Origin: Syntrophotaleaceae bacterium
GTDB taxonomy: Bacteria > Desulfobacterota > Desulfuromonadia > Desulfuromonadales > Syntrophotaleaceae
Reading direction: 5' to 3'
Length of the DNA: 64,000 nt
Assembly: GCA_041390365.1 (NCBI GenBank)
Contig: JAWKQB010000003.1
Span: 124,001-188,000 of the forward strand
A program made the position numbers and the translations under genes. Positions 1 to 9,742 of this stretch are shown here, piece by piece; the first letter of the stretch is position 1; each line of letters starts with the position of its first letter. The notes under the pieces were generated by a model. The model was not told the DNA's origin and made no database searches. It was given only the letters and a program-made list of their open reading frames with translations.

Positions 1-587
1 TGCTTGAGTTCATCCTGGCGCAGATGGGCCAAGCGCAGCAGGTTGCTGAAGGCGGCGCGAAACCTTGGATAGTGGTCCCGCTGACGAATGGGTACCAGGC
101 CCAGATTCACCCCAAGGTTTTCCCCGAGACCGGTCAGGGCCGCCTGCAGGTGGCGCGGCTCAAGCTTTCTGAATTCCCTCGACGACAGACGGGCGTGGAT
201 TTCCTCCGGGGGACGAATCCGACGCTCCTCATCGATGAAATCGGCCAAGTCGTACTGCCCCTGGTAGGCGAAACGCTGGAACTCGTAACTGTGCATGGGA
301 CCCCGTCCCTGAACACCGACGACCTGGTAGCCGGCGGGGGTGAGGCATTCGAAAAGGATGTAGCTGTTGTGGTCGGGGAAATAGTATCGTCGGGTTTCTG
401 CCATATCCCGGGAAAAATGCATGGTGCGCTGGTCATCAAGGTAGAGAAACTGCAGGACGGAAATGAGGGAGGTCTTCCCCACGTTGTTGGCCCCCACAAG
501 GTGCAGGGGTCTCGCCAACTCAACTTCCCCGTAATCATATTTTCCCGAGCGCAGCAGAACCAGCCGGGATGGGCCGACGATGTTCAT
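1..587 (-). CDS. JetC/MksB-like SMC-family ATPase, N-terminal part (cut by window edge)
   Basis: The reading frame opens at an ATG at 587-585 and runs off the left edge without a stop, so only about 195 residues are visible. The N-terminus has a P-loop, GANNVGKTS, at about residues 32-40, the usual position for the ATPase head of a condensin-like protein. The ATG overlaps the TGA of the preceding gene (ATGA). Gene order on the minus strand (DUF3375-like, DUF4194-like, SMC-like) is that of the JetA-JetB-JetC genes of Wadjet and of MksF-MksE-MksB. In Wadjet the complex extrudes and cleaves small circular DNA. The partner nuclease gene (jetD/mksG) would lie beyond the window, so Wadjet cannot be told from a plain Mks condensin here. 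Family assignment is from order and P-loop; moderately sure. Confidence 0.72.
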   Translation of the reverse strand, partial: MNIVGPSRLVLLRSGKYDYGEVELARPLHLVGANNVGKTSLISVLQFLYLDDQRTMHFSRDMAETRRYYFPDHNSYILFECLTPAGYQVVGVQGRGPMHSYEFQRFAYQGQYDLADFIDEERRIRPPEEIHARLSSREFRKLEPRHLQAALTGLGENLGVNLGLVPIRQRDHYPRFRAAFSNLLRLAHLRQDELK

Positions 588-1135
588 GCCCTCTCCCCTG
601 CTTCGACCGCCTTCCCTTCCGTCGCCAGAATCTGGCTGCAGGCATCGAAAAACCGGTAGGCCGGCGCCCGGAAGCGAAAGGTTTCATCGGTGAGTTTCTG
701 TACAAATCCGAATCTGTCAAGGTGCTGAACGATGCGCCGGAGACCATCCTCCTCCGTTATATCGATTTCCTTTAGATAGGCGCGATAACGGGCACTTTTC
801 AAATGGGGCAGGTCGCCGATAGTGAAGGTTTTGGTCATCAGGGTCTCGACCACCGGCTCCCCCTGATCGGCAAGCGCCTCGATCAAAATAAAGATGAACA
901 CGGCCATCCTGGAACCCTGGGGACTGAGACTGTCTTTGCCTCGGAAATAGAAAAAATCCCGCGGGTGAACCACCAAGTGAAACCCGAGATGGCCAAAGAG
1001 GTCCTGGAAATCTTCCAGGTTATCCCGAAGGGCAAAGAAAGGTTTTCCGTCCTCTGAGCACAGGTGCCTGCCACGTCGCAAAGCGTCGAAGATTGCTTCC
1101 AGTTGCGGCAGAGCATAGGGGCTGTCTTTTTTCAT
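584..1135 (-). CDS. JetB/MksE-like condensin subunit
   Basis: Encodes 183 residues, the size expected of the small winged-helix (kite-like) subunit of JetABC/MksBEF complexes (DUF4194). The sequence is mixed alpha/beta with a FLVHPRDFFYF-like core in the first half and no catalytic motif, consistent with a structural subunit that bridges the SMC heads. The start ATG overlaps the stop of the upstream jetA-like gene by four bases and its own stop overlaps the jetC-like start, so the three are translationally coupled. Function is inferred from size and gene order rather than from a diagnostic motif. Confidence 0.65.
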   Translation of the reverse strand: MKKDSPYALPQLEAIFDALRRGRHLCSEDGKPFFALRDNLEDFQDLFGHLGFHLVVHPRDFFYFRGKDSLSPQGSRMAVFIFILIEALADQGEPVVETLMTKTFTIGDLPHLKSARYRAYLKEIDITEEDGLRRIVQHLDRFGFVQKLTDETFRFRAPAYRFFDACSQILATEGKAVEAGERA

Positions 1136-2349
1136 GTATTTCTCTCCAATCGAACCGGCCGGGCAACCAGAATGGCCCCTGGGACTGGATAGCGCCGCTC
1201 TTCTTCTCCAAATCGGAGACTGGCCGTATCACCTAGAACAATTCTTCCGTAAGCGCGAAGGAGTTCACCCAGATTTGCCTCGGGATAGACGGCCAGCAGC
1301 CATGCCAGAAGATCGTCGACCGGGATCGATGCTTCCAAACGTGTCAGCAACTCCGAGGGCAGAATAACCTGAATAGGAGCCCCCTCCGATTCTTCCACCA
1401 AAGGCGGGGTTTCGGCAGGCTCATAGCCTTTGATGCCATGGATATAGGCCTCAAGGGATGTATCGGCAAAGGTTCCCTCAATACGCCAGACCGAAATGGC
1501 AAGCATCTCCTCCAGTTTCAGTGCAGCCAATCCCCGGCGGTCAAGTTGTTCCAGCGCCAGGGAGGCTCCACGCACCAGCTCGCTCTCCTTTTTAAGGGAA
1601 ATATACAGTGGCTCCACCTCCCGCAGAGATTCCCGAAAATCTTCCGCCACCTCCCGCCGCAGCCTGAGGAGTCTTGCTCGGCAACGGGGAAACTCCCGGG
1701 ACAAGGTGCCGTCGAGCTGAAAGGAGCGTGCTGCAGAGGCAAGAACCCGCTCCAGGTCGTCCAGATCGGTATCCATGGCTTGACGGACATCGATCAGGTC
1801 CCGAAGGGGTTCAAGATAACGGGTCCAGATCCGGTTGATGATTTCAAACCGCTCCCTGGTCGAGCGCTTCTCCCGGTTGGACTTGAGCTTGAGCACCTCG
1901 GCGATAATCGCCTCGCGGTTTGCATGGGAATCCTGCCGAATACGTTCGAGCAGTGCGGAGATATCTGCCAAAGCCCGAGCAGCCTGATTGCCAAGGTCCT
2001 GCCGGGCCGCGCCGTCAAGCTCCGCCCGCAATTGCTCCATGTCGCTGAGATACCCCTGAATGACCTTGGCTGACGTGAGGCGATGCTCCCGCAGCAGAAA
2101 GGAAAGAAGAGCCCGGATGGGGGAGGTCAGTTCGAATGTCGCGGTTGCGTCGGGGATAGGCTCAATGATGCCGAAAGTGAGCAACTGTTCGGAGACATGT
2201 GAAGCCGCCGGTTCTCCCTCTGAGCGGGAACGGCCGATCAAATCACGCAAGTCGGCTTCAGTCACCCCTTCGGATCGATAGAACAGGTCGATCAGAAGGG
2301 GGTAATAGCGAGCTGCAAAGCGGAAAAATGCCTGGGGGTTGGAAGCCAT
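1132..2349 (-). CDS. JetA/MksF-like condensin kleisin subunit
   Basis: Encodes 405 residues. The start is an ATG at 2349; the Shine-Dalgarno match is weak. The N-terminal 100 residues look like a winged-helix region, the middle is strongly helical and charged (about residues 100-280), and the C-terminus is a second compact domain. This layout fits the kleisin-like DUF3375 subunit that opens JetABCD and MksFEBG operons. It is the first gene of the operon; 114 bases of non-coding DNA separate it from the next gene upstream. The kleisin role follows from operon position and architecture and is an inference. Confidence 0.65.
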   Translation of the reverse strand: MASNPQAFFRFAARYYPLLIDLFYRSEGVTEADLRDLIGRSRSEGEPAASHVSEQLLTFGIIEPIPDATATFELTSPIRALLSFLLREHRLTSAKVIQGYLSDMEQLRAELDGAARQDLGNQAARALADISALLERIRQDSHANREAIIAEVLKLKSNREKRSTRERFEIINRIWTRYLEPLRDLIDVRQAMDTDLDDLERVLASAARSFQLDGTLSREFPRCRARLLRLRREVAEDFRESLREVEPLYISLKKESELVRGASLALEQLDRRGLAALKLEEMLAISVWRIEGTFADTSLEAYIHGIKGYEPAETPPLVEESEGAPIQVILPSELLTRLEASIPVDDLLAWLLAVYPEANLGELLRAYGRIVLGDTASLRFGEEERRYPVPGAILVARPVRLERNT

Positions 2350-2463
2350 TGATTTTAATAACCACAGTTCAAAAATTCATCAATCATAAGGAGTCTGCCC
2401 CGCACTCGTGATCAAACTTGCCAACAGTTTCCCCTTGGCATCCATAAGCTCCCTTAATAAATA

Positions 2464-5400
2464 TCACAACTCATGAACAAATATCCTGTCGCCAACATTC
2501 ACCTCTTGCGCAGCCTCGGCGATCTGGCTGTGATGGGTGAACAGGATCACTTGTGTCTGAGAGGCTAGGTCGCTTAAGGCCTTTAGGGTGGCTTTTGAAC
2601 GCTGGTCGTCGAAATTGATTAGGATGTCATCGACGATAAAGGGCATCGGCTCGCTGGACTGGATGCGCCATTCGAGGGTGGCCAGGCGCAAGGCCAAGTA
2701 AAGCTGATCGCGGGTACCTGAACTCATGCCCGCCACTTGGACCCAATTACCGTTGGGGCGCACCCCGATCAGGATCGGTTGACCATGGTCGTCGATATCG
2801 GTACGTAGGCCTGCAAAGGACCCCAAGGTCAACTCGCTGAAATACCGAGAGGCGATTTTCAGGACGGGATCCTGGTTTTCGGCCCGGTAGCGTTCGATTT
2901 CTTCCCTGAGGAACTTCGAGGCGAGTTTGATGCGGATGAAGCGTCCAGTCAGGCGGCGGATTTTGGCTAGAGCCTGCTGTGAGGCCTCCGCTAACTCGGC
3001 GGCCTGGCCACTGCCATCCATTCTGGCGAGTTCGTTTTTTTCCTGGCCGATAGTTTCGGATAATCGTCGGATTTCCGGATCCAGATTTCCTTCGATTTCG
3101 TTGGTCAGCTCTTCAATGCGACCCGGCAACTCATCCGGATCGATGTCTTCTGCCTGGGACTCCAACTCGCAGAGGGAAATCCCTTCAGCAATCCGAGCCA
3201 GCGTCGCCTCCACTTCATCGAGCTTTTCCTTGAGCTGCAGGTATTCCTTGGAACGTCGTTCCGCTTCGTTAAGTTGCTCCGTGGTTTCACAGCCTGCCAA
3301 CTGGCGCAGGGCCACCATCTGCCCGTCTAAATTGTCCAACTCCGTTCGGGCACTCACCTGGTCCTGCTCCAGGGCCGCGATTTCCTCGGAATATTCCTGC
3401 ACGAGAGCCTGGTCCTTATTGGCACTGCCGAGGCGAATCTTTAGATGTAAAACGATTTGAGCAGCATCGAGATCGAGAAGGTCTGTTGCAATTTCTATGG
3501 CCACCCCACGAACCCTACCTTCATATGCGGCTGCATCCCGATCGATCCCCTTGATGCGGCTCCCAAAACCGTCGGCCTCCTTTAGTTTTTCGAAGCATTT
3601 TTCCAGGGTCTCGATGAAGTCGACAGCCTCTGCTGGCAAGGCCTTGCGGTCGAGACCGAGGGGGGTTAGGGCTTCCTTCCAAAGAACCTGCCATTGCCGG
3701 AGTTCTTCTTCAGCTTCCTGTTCCTCCCCTCGTGCTGCATCTAAGGTATTTTGCAGATCCTGGATCTTGTTTTCGAGGGAAGTACGTCGGGTTTGTTCGC
3801 TCTGCCTCCGCTGGACCAAGTCTTCGGCCATCTCCAATACGGGCGATAGCTCTTCTCCCGGAAGGTCCTGCGCCTCCCCTGCCATAGCAAGCTCTATTAA
3901 AAGAGAGGTTCGCAGTTCCCGGCGTCTGGTTTCCCGGCCCTCCAAATCCTGAGCCAACTTATCGGCCTCAGCTACCTGGAAACGGAGCTTTTCAAAACTG
4001 GTGAGCCAAGCGTGCATTTCTCGTGGCGATAAGGGCTGGATGGAACAGGGTATCCATAATTCCTGCCAGCGAAGGGTAGCATCGGCCAATTCAGCATCAA
4101 ATTGTTGCTTTTGGGCACCCAGCTCTTCCAAATGTTGTTCGATGGTCTCGCCCCGGGCTTTCAGGGCAGCATGCTTTTGAACCCGATCGGCTTCACGGTA
4201 CAAACGGTCGGCAGTTTGGTCGGAGATGCCGACAAGCTTTTCATAAGCCTCCGGCAGAGAATGATCGGGATCAAAGGCACGGCTCTCGGCAGCCACGTCC
4301 TGGCCCTCCAGCCATTGCCGCCGCAAAAGCTGCCAGCCATGATCACGCTGCCTGCGGGCCCGGGACAGGTCCTCTTCGGTGGGCACTTCTGCAGCATACT
4401 CGATGGCGCGAATCTGCTCGGCAAGCTTTGTCAACTCTCCTTCCAACTTTTCGTGTTCCGTCTGCAATCGTTGCAGCTCATCAGCAGGCATCCGCAGTTC
4501 CTGCTCAAACCACTGCACGGTCTCCGGCAAGGGGACCGGCAGCCGTTTTACAAGATCCAAGGAGCCCTGCCAAAGCCCCAGGCGCTCTAAAGTCGGCAAA
4601 CATTCCTTCTGAGCACTTTCCAACTCCTGCCGCCTATTCAATATTTCACCATCTAAATCGCAAGCTTTCTGCACCCGCAAAACCGCTTGGGACAGCTTGC
4701 CAACTTCAGCGACAGGGGGGATTTTCTGCAGATCCTCTTGAGCGGTTTTCAATTCCTTGGTGGCAGTCAGGACGAGACGGCCTGCTTGGCGAACCCCCTG
4801 TAGGAGTGCCTCATGTTTGCCACCGAGGATTTGAATGGCTTTTCGTTTTCCCAAGCTCGGGCGCAAGGTCTCGACTTGGTCGATGGGCAGGTCCGGCCGG
4901 ATCTGTTTCAGCAACTCGGCCGCATCGGAACGACAACCGATTCTCCGCCCGTCGAGCCCAGGCCGCTCTGCCTTGGCATTTCGATACTGCCCGAGCTCTT
5001 GGTGCAGGAGCTCGATTTCCTCGGCATAGTCCAAAAGCCCCTGGTTAAGAGAAATGTCCTTGCGTTTTTCTTCCAGGTCCTTTAAGCGGCTATTGGCCGT
5101 TTCCAGACAATTCCGAGTGTCCCTAATTTCTTGCTCCAAGTCCCGTCTTCTTTCGCCGAAATCGGCAGGAAGCTCGACGACTTGGCCAAGTTCCCCCAGT
5201 TTTTCCAGCAAGCCCCGGCGTTGGCCAAGGTAGGGTAAAGCTTGTTTCAGGCGCTCAAGCTTTCGTTTTTTTTTGTCCAGATTGGCGCGCTGTTTGTTGA
5301 TCTCCTCCTGCATTCGTTTGGCTTCGTCAAGAGCTCGCCGATGTTCCTGCCAATCCCGACTGGATAGAGTGACCTGCTTGATCTGAGCCTGGAGCTCCTT

Positions 5401-5967
5401 GTACTGATGGAGGGCCACGGCGATGGCCTGACTCGAGCCCCGCTGTTTGAACAGATTGTCCCCCTCGCTTTCCAGTTCATCGACGATCGTTTTCAAGGAA
5501 GCCAGGCCGGTGCCTGCGGCGAACAAGGCCTGACCTACCTCACCCTGCTGTTCCAGAATGCCCTGCCCTCCCTGGACGAGGGTTTCGTGGTCAATGCCGT
5601 ACAACGTGCTGAAAAGGTCCTGTTCGATGCCGTGCAGGAATGGGGTCAGTGCAGCGGGTTCGAGGGGCTGTTCCTGGCTGTCAAACAGGCTGTTTTTGTT
5701 TCTTTTTCGGCGGTAAAAGAACAATTCACGACCATCTCCCCCCTGTAGGTGGCCACCGACCAGAAGTTGATCATAGGAATGAAGGAAATTATCATCGGTA
5801 CGCATGGGAAAACCGAAGAACAGGGCCTGCAGCGCTCGCAGGGAACTGCTCTTGCCGGCTTCGTTTGGCCCAAAAACGACATGCATGCCGGGAAGTTCGG
5901 AGGAGAAATCGAGGATCCGGTCGGTAAAGGGGCCGAAAGCCTTGAGTTCCAAGCGTTTAATGCGCAT
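2464..5967 (-). CDS. YhaN-like SbcC/Rad50-type AAA ATPase
   Basis: A 1167-residue SMC-like ATPase. The P-loop GPNEAGKS lies at residues 33-40. A long charged coiled-coil region fills about residues 180-1000. The C-terminal head has an ABC-type signature (MSSGTRDQLYLAL) and a Walker B-like stretch, PFIVDDILINFDD. This is the YhaN/SbcC arrangement, in which the ATPase gates the partner nuclease at DNA ends. The start overlaps the end of the upstream YhaO-like nuclease gene by 11 bases, so the two are co-translated. Such SbcCD-like pairs act in DNA repair, and some relatives protect against phage; which applies here is not visible. Confidence 0.85.
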   Translation of the reverse strand: MRIKRLELKAFGPFTDRILDFSSELPGMHVVFGPNEAGKSSSLRALQALFFGFPMRTDDNFLHSYDQLLVGGHLQGGDGRELFFYRRKRNKNSLFDSQEQPLEPAALTPFLHGIEQDLFSTLYGIDHETLVQGGQGILEQQGEVGQALFAAGTGLASLKTIVDELESEGDNLFKQRGSSQAIAVALHQYKELQAQIKQVTLSSRDWQEHRRALDEAKRMQEEINKQRANLDKKKRKLERLKQALPYLGQRRGLLEKLGELGQVVELPADFGERRRDLEQEIRDTRNCLETANSRLKDLEEKRKDISLNQGLLDYAEEIELLHQELGQYRNAKAERPGLDGRRIGCRSDAAELLKQIRPDLPIDQVETLRPSLGKRKAIQILGGKHEALLQGVRQAGRLVLTATKELKTAQEDLQKIPPVAEVGKLSQAVLRVQKACDLDGEILNRRQELESAQKECLPTLERLGLWQGSLDLVKRLPVPLPETVQWFEQELRMPADELQRLQTEHEKLEGELTKLAEQIRAIEYAAEVPTEEDLSRARRQRDHGWQLLRRQWLEGQDVAAESRAFDPDHSLPEAYEKLVGISDQTADRLYREADRVQKHAALKARGETIEQHLEELGAQKQQFDAELADATLRWQELWIPCSIQPLSPREMHAWLTSFEKLRFQVAEADKLAQDLEGRETRRRELRTSLLIELAMAGEAQDLPGEELSPVLEMAEDLVQRRQSEQTRRTSLENKIQDLQNTLDAARGEEQEAEEELRQWQVLWKEALTPLGLDRKALPAEAVDFIETLEKCFEKLKEADGFGSRIKGIDRDAAAYEGRVRGVAIEIATDLLDLDAAQIVLHLKIRLGSANKDQALVQEYSEEIAALEQDQVSARTELDNLDGQMVALRQLAGCETTEQLNEAERRSKEYLQLKEKLDEVEATLARIAEGISLCELESQAEDIDPDELPGRIEELTNEIEGNLDPEIRRLSETIGQEKNELARMDGSGQAAELAEASQQALAKIRRLTGRFIRIKLASKFLREEIERYRAENQDPVLKIASRYFSELTLGSFAGLRTDIDDHGQPILIGVRPNGNWVQVAGMSSGTRDQLYLALRLATLEWRIQSSEPMPFIVDDILINFDDQRSKATLKALSDLASQTQVILFTHHSQIAEAAQEVNVGDRIFVHEL

Positions 5968-7213
5968 GCCGCCCTCCCTTCTGTAGCTTGGCCCTTAGCA
6001 GCTCCTTGACATCTTCCCGCAAGGTGGCCAGGTCCTCTTCGCCAGGGGCAAAAGGATCGTCGTCGACCAACAAGTCCGGAGGGAGCTTGCTGCGCAATTG
6101 CTCAAAACCAGGGACCAGGTCCAGTAAGCGAGAGGATTCGAATTGCAGGTTTTCCACCGATTGCTCCAAAGCGGCAAAGGGGGAGTCATCGGCAATTCCC
6201 TCGACAGAATTTTCTTTGCGAGTGAGGAACAAAATCTTTTCGAGCCAGACGTCACCGAGACTTGCGGCCACAGCGCGAAATTCCTCGTGCCAGTGAGCCG
6301 CATTGTCATGGAGCCGGCCATGCAGAGGGGTTATTCCCAGCAACGTTAGACGTACAGCCAGAGGCCGACCGTCGGCTTGCTCCCGCTCATCCTCTAGCGC
6401 CTCCCGCACCATTTCGAGGAGCGATTCACTACGGTCACAACCGTTCAAGTCTATCCGGCAGGGAGACCAACGCAGAACATCCAGTTCTTTCGCGGTGACA
6501 TCCACTACCCGTCCGTCCTCGACAGTCACCAGTGTACAGCCTTTGGCTCCTGTTTCACGGATATGTCTTCCCTGAAGATTCCCCGGAAAAACCACCCAAG
6601 GGTCACATTCCACCTCTTCGCGCTGATGGACATGCCCCAACGCCCAATACTGATAACCTTTCGAACGCAGAGCATCCAGGGTACAAGGCGCATAGGGCTC
6701 ATGCCCGGGACGACCGGTAAGACTGGTGTGTAGCAGACCGATGTTGAAGAGATCGGGATCGCCCTGAGGATAATTTTGAGTCAGGTCATCGGCCACCGTC
6801 CGGGAGGAAAAACTCTGACCGTGGATGGCAACGCCGAGATTTTCTAAAAGGTGGGTGTCCACCTTTCGGTGCGAAAACAGGGTAACGTTGTCGGGGAGAT
6901 TGAGAGCACGGGTGATCTGGCTGGCGGCATCATGGTTGCCGGAAATCAAGAAGACCGGAATGCCGGCTTCCCGCAGCCGGCCCATGCGATTGACGAAATA
7001 GATGCCGGTATTGTAGTCCTTCCAAGTGCCGTCATAGAGGTCGCCGGCCAGCAGGATAAAGGCCACCTCTTCGTCGATAGCTAGTTCTACCAGATTGTCA
7101 AAAGCCCGCCTTGCCGCGCCCCGGATTTGCTCGGCTGGGGCATCCGGATAAATTTCTAGGCCCTTAAGCGGGCTGTCGAGATGAATGTCAGCGGCATGTA
7201 GGAATTTGAACAT
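5957..7213 (-). CDS. YhaO-like SbcD/Mre11-type metallophosphoesterase nuclease
   Basis: A 418-residue calcineurin-fold nuclease. The metal-binding motifs appear in the usual order: AADIHLDSP (D9, H11), AGDLYD near 57-61, ISGNHD near 95-99, and ALGHVHQ near 193. About 200 further residues follow, as in YhaO/SbcD. The product would be a Mn-dependent exo/endonuclease working with the downstream ATPase. The gene sits 40 bases downstream of a small RHH-like gene. The N-terminal FKFLHAADIHLDSPL is typical of the YhaO branch, which starts directly at the first motif. All catalytic residues I look for are present. Confidence 0.87.
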   Translation of the reverse strand: MFKFLHAADIHLDSPLKGLEIYPDAPAEQIRGAARRAFDNLVELAIDEEVAFILLAGDLYDGTWKDYNTGIYFVNRMGRLREAGIPVFLISGNHDAASQITRALNLPDNVTLFSHRKVDTHLLENLGVAIHGQSFSSRTVADDLTQNYPQGDPDLFNIGLLHTSLTGRPGHEPYAPCTLDALRSKGYQYWALGHVHQREEVECDPWVVFPGNLQGRHIRETGAKGCTLVTVEDGRVVDVTAKELDVLRWSPCRIDLNGCDRSESLLEMVREALEDEREQADGRPLAVRLTLLGITPLHGRLHDNAAHWHEEFRAVAASLGDVWLEKILFLTRKENSVEGIADDSPFAALEQSVENLQFESSRLLDLVPGFEQLRSKLPPDLLVDDDPFAPGEEDLATLREDVKELLRAKLQKGGRHAH

Positions 7214-7253
7214 GATTCGGCACCCTATTTAATAAACACAGTTTAATAAGTTA

Positions 7254-7727
7254 TCAGAAAATATCTATTTTCCCCAAATATTCATTTATCGATCTAAAAT
7301 GGTCGGGGAACTTTCTATGAAGAACGTTTTTTAGAGATTCTGAATTCTCAATTTCCAGAAGCTGATCAAATTCATGAGCAGTTAATCCAAGCTGGCGGGT
7401 ATATTTATCGACAATAGTTGTTGGAAAAACTTTGTGAAATTCGGCGAGATAGTGAGTCCCGTTCATTCGAGACATTTTCTTGGATTTAACTAGATAGATA
7501 ACCTGCAAAATATGCTCAAGAGCCTTTGGAACCTCACCAGGAAGAACTGGAAAAGATATTATAGTCTTTCTCACAATGACGGGTTGATCAGTATTCTTGG
7601 TTTTCTGGCCTTCTTTTAAAAGCAACCTTCTTAAAACATCATTAGGTTCTGTCTCTTCGAAAGGGATAGCCTTTTTCTGAAGGAATTTATAAATTTCTTC
7701 ATCGATTTCTATGGTTATCTTTGGCAT
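7254..7727 (-). CDS. Small protein with ribbon-helix-helix/SeqA-N-like N-terminus
   Basis: Encodes 157 residues from the ATG at 7727; a TTG eight codons upstream is also open, but the ATG opens directly onto the conserved-looking domain. The first 40 residues (KITIEIDEEIYKFL, then NDVLRRLL) follow the strand-helix-helix pattern of a ribbon-helix-helix and resemble the N-terminal dimerisation domain of SeqA. The C-terminal half (about residues 70-157) is helical and I do not recognise it. It lies just upstream of the nuclease pair and just downstream of the PLD-like gene, so it could be a DNA-binding regulator or a DNA-recognition partner for either. No function is assigned. Confidence 0.6.
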   Translation of the reverse strand: MPKITIEIDEEIYKFLQKKAIPFEETEPNDVLRRLLLKEGQKTKNTDQPVIVRKTIISFPVLPGEVPKALEHILQVIYLVKSKKMSRMNGTHYLAEFHKVFPTTIVDKYTRQLGLTAHEFDQLLEIENSESLKNVLHRKFPDHFRSINEYLGKIDIF

Positions 7728-7785
7728 TCTTGTCCACCCCTTCCTTTCCAAAAAACTCTAGAATTTTTAAAATAAATCCAAGTAC

Positions 7786-9372
7786 TCACACCATCAACTG
7801 ATCAAAGGAAGCAGATCGAATAGCTCGTTGCAAGTAGCGCCTATACCCTTTTTCTCTGTCAAAGAAAGCCAGGTCTGCCTTTCCACCATCCAGGCCAAGA
7901 ATCAAGCGAGCTCCCAATTGGGGGGCTGTTTCTATTAAGGCAATATCGCCTTTTTTTGCTTCCGTGCCCACAGAGCACATTTCCGGGGTTGCGATCAACT
8001 CGGATAGGATTTTATTCGCAGAAAAAATCCACTCCAGCCAATCCAAATCGCTTGAGCACAGCGGGCCTATACTTTGTCGGGCCTCCTCCATAACCACCTC
8101 ATCATCTCGCACTAGTTGCGCCAAGCAAACCATCAGGGCTTTTACACGCAGGCGTTTTTGCTCCTCCTCAGGCGTTTCACTGAGCGCTTTAGGGGGCACG
8201 AAACGCAAACCACAATCCCAGGCCAGCCACAATACCAACCCTCGTAACCTGGCAAACTCATCGGCGTTACCGAGTGTGAGATCCTCCGGGGGATGGAGGA
8301 GAGAGTTCGGAGTCTCAAATAACGTATGGACAATGGTCTCAAAAAGCCGCCATCTCTCTTCAACAGGAAAGGTAGTTTGCCCTTGTTTGACCCATGCCAC
8401 CCTGCCGTCACAATTGCGCAACTGCCTTAAAACCGCCAAAACAGCAGTCAGACGGATGACGATATCCTCAAAAGACAATTTCTTCTCGACCAAAGCGTGG
8501 CATTGGTTGATCATCCTCCCGATCAAGGTGTGTACCTTCGCATGACACAGATGAAGGGTCTTCTGCGCTAACTCTTTGTCGGTTATTTCACCCGCTTCTT
8601 CATCATCGGCATCCACTTGTTCCTCTTCGCTTCGCCCCTTGGCATCCCGCGGCTCATAGGCCGATCCCAGATCTTTTTCGGCTTCGGTCCGCAGGTGATA
8701 AATTAAGACATCAAGGAGATAGGCCAAATCATCAGAATGACGCAGACGATGCTTATTCTGCACTTTTTTAGTTTGGCTTAGATCGATGGAGAGACTTGTC
8801 CCTTCGGAAGAGTTTTTAGCCTCTTCAGCATTTACCGTGGCGGCTTGCTTGAGTTTACTTACTTCCCGATTTACTTCACTTTCTTTCGCAAAGATTATTT
8901 TATCGACACACTTAATCAGGGTTTCTAAGTCCGGGGAATCCGTGTGGAGACTGGTTAAAGCCTCGCGAAACCGCCTTTGAGGACCAGTCCGCGAGCATTC
9001 TTCGATCCTGCGCTGATGATGAACCAAGAATAAATGTTGCTGTTGTTGGCTGTCGGACACAACAAAAGCGGCAGAATCAATGTCTTTTTTAGCCATTTCG
9101 ACCAAAAAGTCAGTCTCTTGCCGTTGAGCTGTTTTCAAGCAAATCGTTTTTCGATTCTGATCCCTTATTTCACAAGAAAGCGTCGCTACTTCCGCAGGGA
9201 ACTTGCCCTTCAGGGCAATCCCTTCCTCGGTAACAATGCCGACACCTATCACGACCGATTTATCGTTTTTTCCGGTCTGCGTTTTTTGCCAGTTGAGGCT
9301 TATGCCTTTCCAGTCCATTTCGGAAAGCTCCGGCAAAGTTGGAATGTCCAGAATCCCAAGATCCTTCGCAAC
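7786..9372 (-). pseudogene. PLD-like nuclease gene, 3' part (downstream of IS copy 1)
   Basis: An open frame of about 528 codons runs from the left end of IS copy 1 to a stop at 7786. It lacks its own plausible start and continues the frame of the PLD-like gene on the other side of the IS (10633-11539). The residues beside the IS (about VAKDLGILDIPTLPELSE) look like the linker that follows a second HKD domain; the rest is mostly helical, rich in Glu/Lys, and not recognised. There is no target duplication here, and the two halves do not seem to abut directly, so a short deletion probably accompanied the insertion. The product is almost certainly non-functional unless a start is supplied from the IS. 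Confidence 0.7.
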
Positions 9373-9427
9373 TGATGTATCCTGGTGACAGTGGACACTC
9401 TCGCTTGGTAAACTGCCAGGCAGGAGA

Positions 9428-9742
9428 GTGACAATGAAAAGACAGCAACGGTATACGCCTGAGTTTCGCACTGAGGCGGTGAAAATGGTAACGGAACAGG
9501 GTCTATCGCAGCCGGAAGCAGCCAAACGGCTTTCGATACCCAAGGGCACACTGGCGAACTGGGTAGCGGAATCCAGGGCAGCCAACCTTTCAATAGCGCC
9601 TGGGGCGCTTTCTGCCGATGAACTGGCGAAAGAAAATTCCCGGTTGCGCAAGGAGCTTGCCGAGGCCCGCATGGAGCGTGACATCTTAAAAAAGGCGACG
9701 GCGTACTTTGCCAGGGAGTCGCTGCCCGGTACGCGTTCATGA
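9428..9742 (+). CDS. IS3-family OrfA (transposase HTH subunit), copy 1
   Basis: Encodes 104 residues: a helix-turn-helix of the IS3 OrfA type in the first half (RYTPEFRTEAVKMV, then GLSQPEAAKRL) and a leucine-zipper-like helix near the C-terminus. It binds the IS ends. Its stop overlaps the orfB ATG (ATGA). An A6G heptamer at 9688-9694 lies near its 3' end, and orfB is in the -1 frame with no stop between, so a full-length OrfAB transposase by -1 frameshifting is expected. Confidence 0.93.
   Translation: MTMKRQQRYTPEFRTEAVKMVTEQGLSQPEAAKRLSIPKGTLANWVAESRAANLSIAPGALSADELAKENSRLRKELAEARMERDILKKATAYFARESLPGTRS
9688..9694 (+). promoter_or_regulatory. Probable -1 frameshift site (AAAAAAG) of the IS3 element
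   Basis: The heptamer AAAAAAG lies in orfA about 50 bases before its stop. Shifting to -1 there enters the orfB frame without meeting a stop codon. Sites of this type make the OrfAB fusion transposase in IS3-family elements. The same site recurs in copies 2 and 3. Confidence 0.65.

Noticed and set aside
24..659. 211-codon plus-strand frame at the left edge
   Set aside because: It is the antisense of the JetC-like and JetB-like genes, which have a P-loop and proper couplings.
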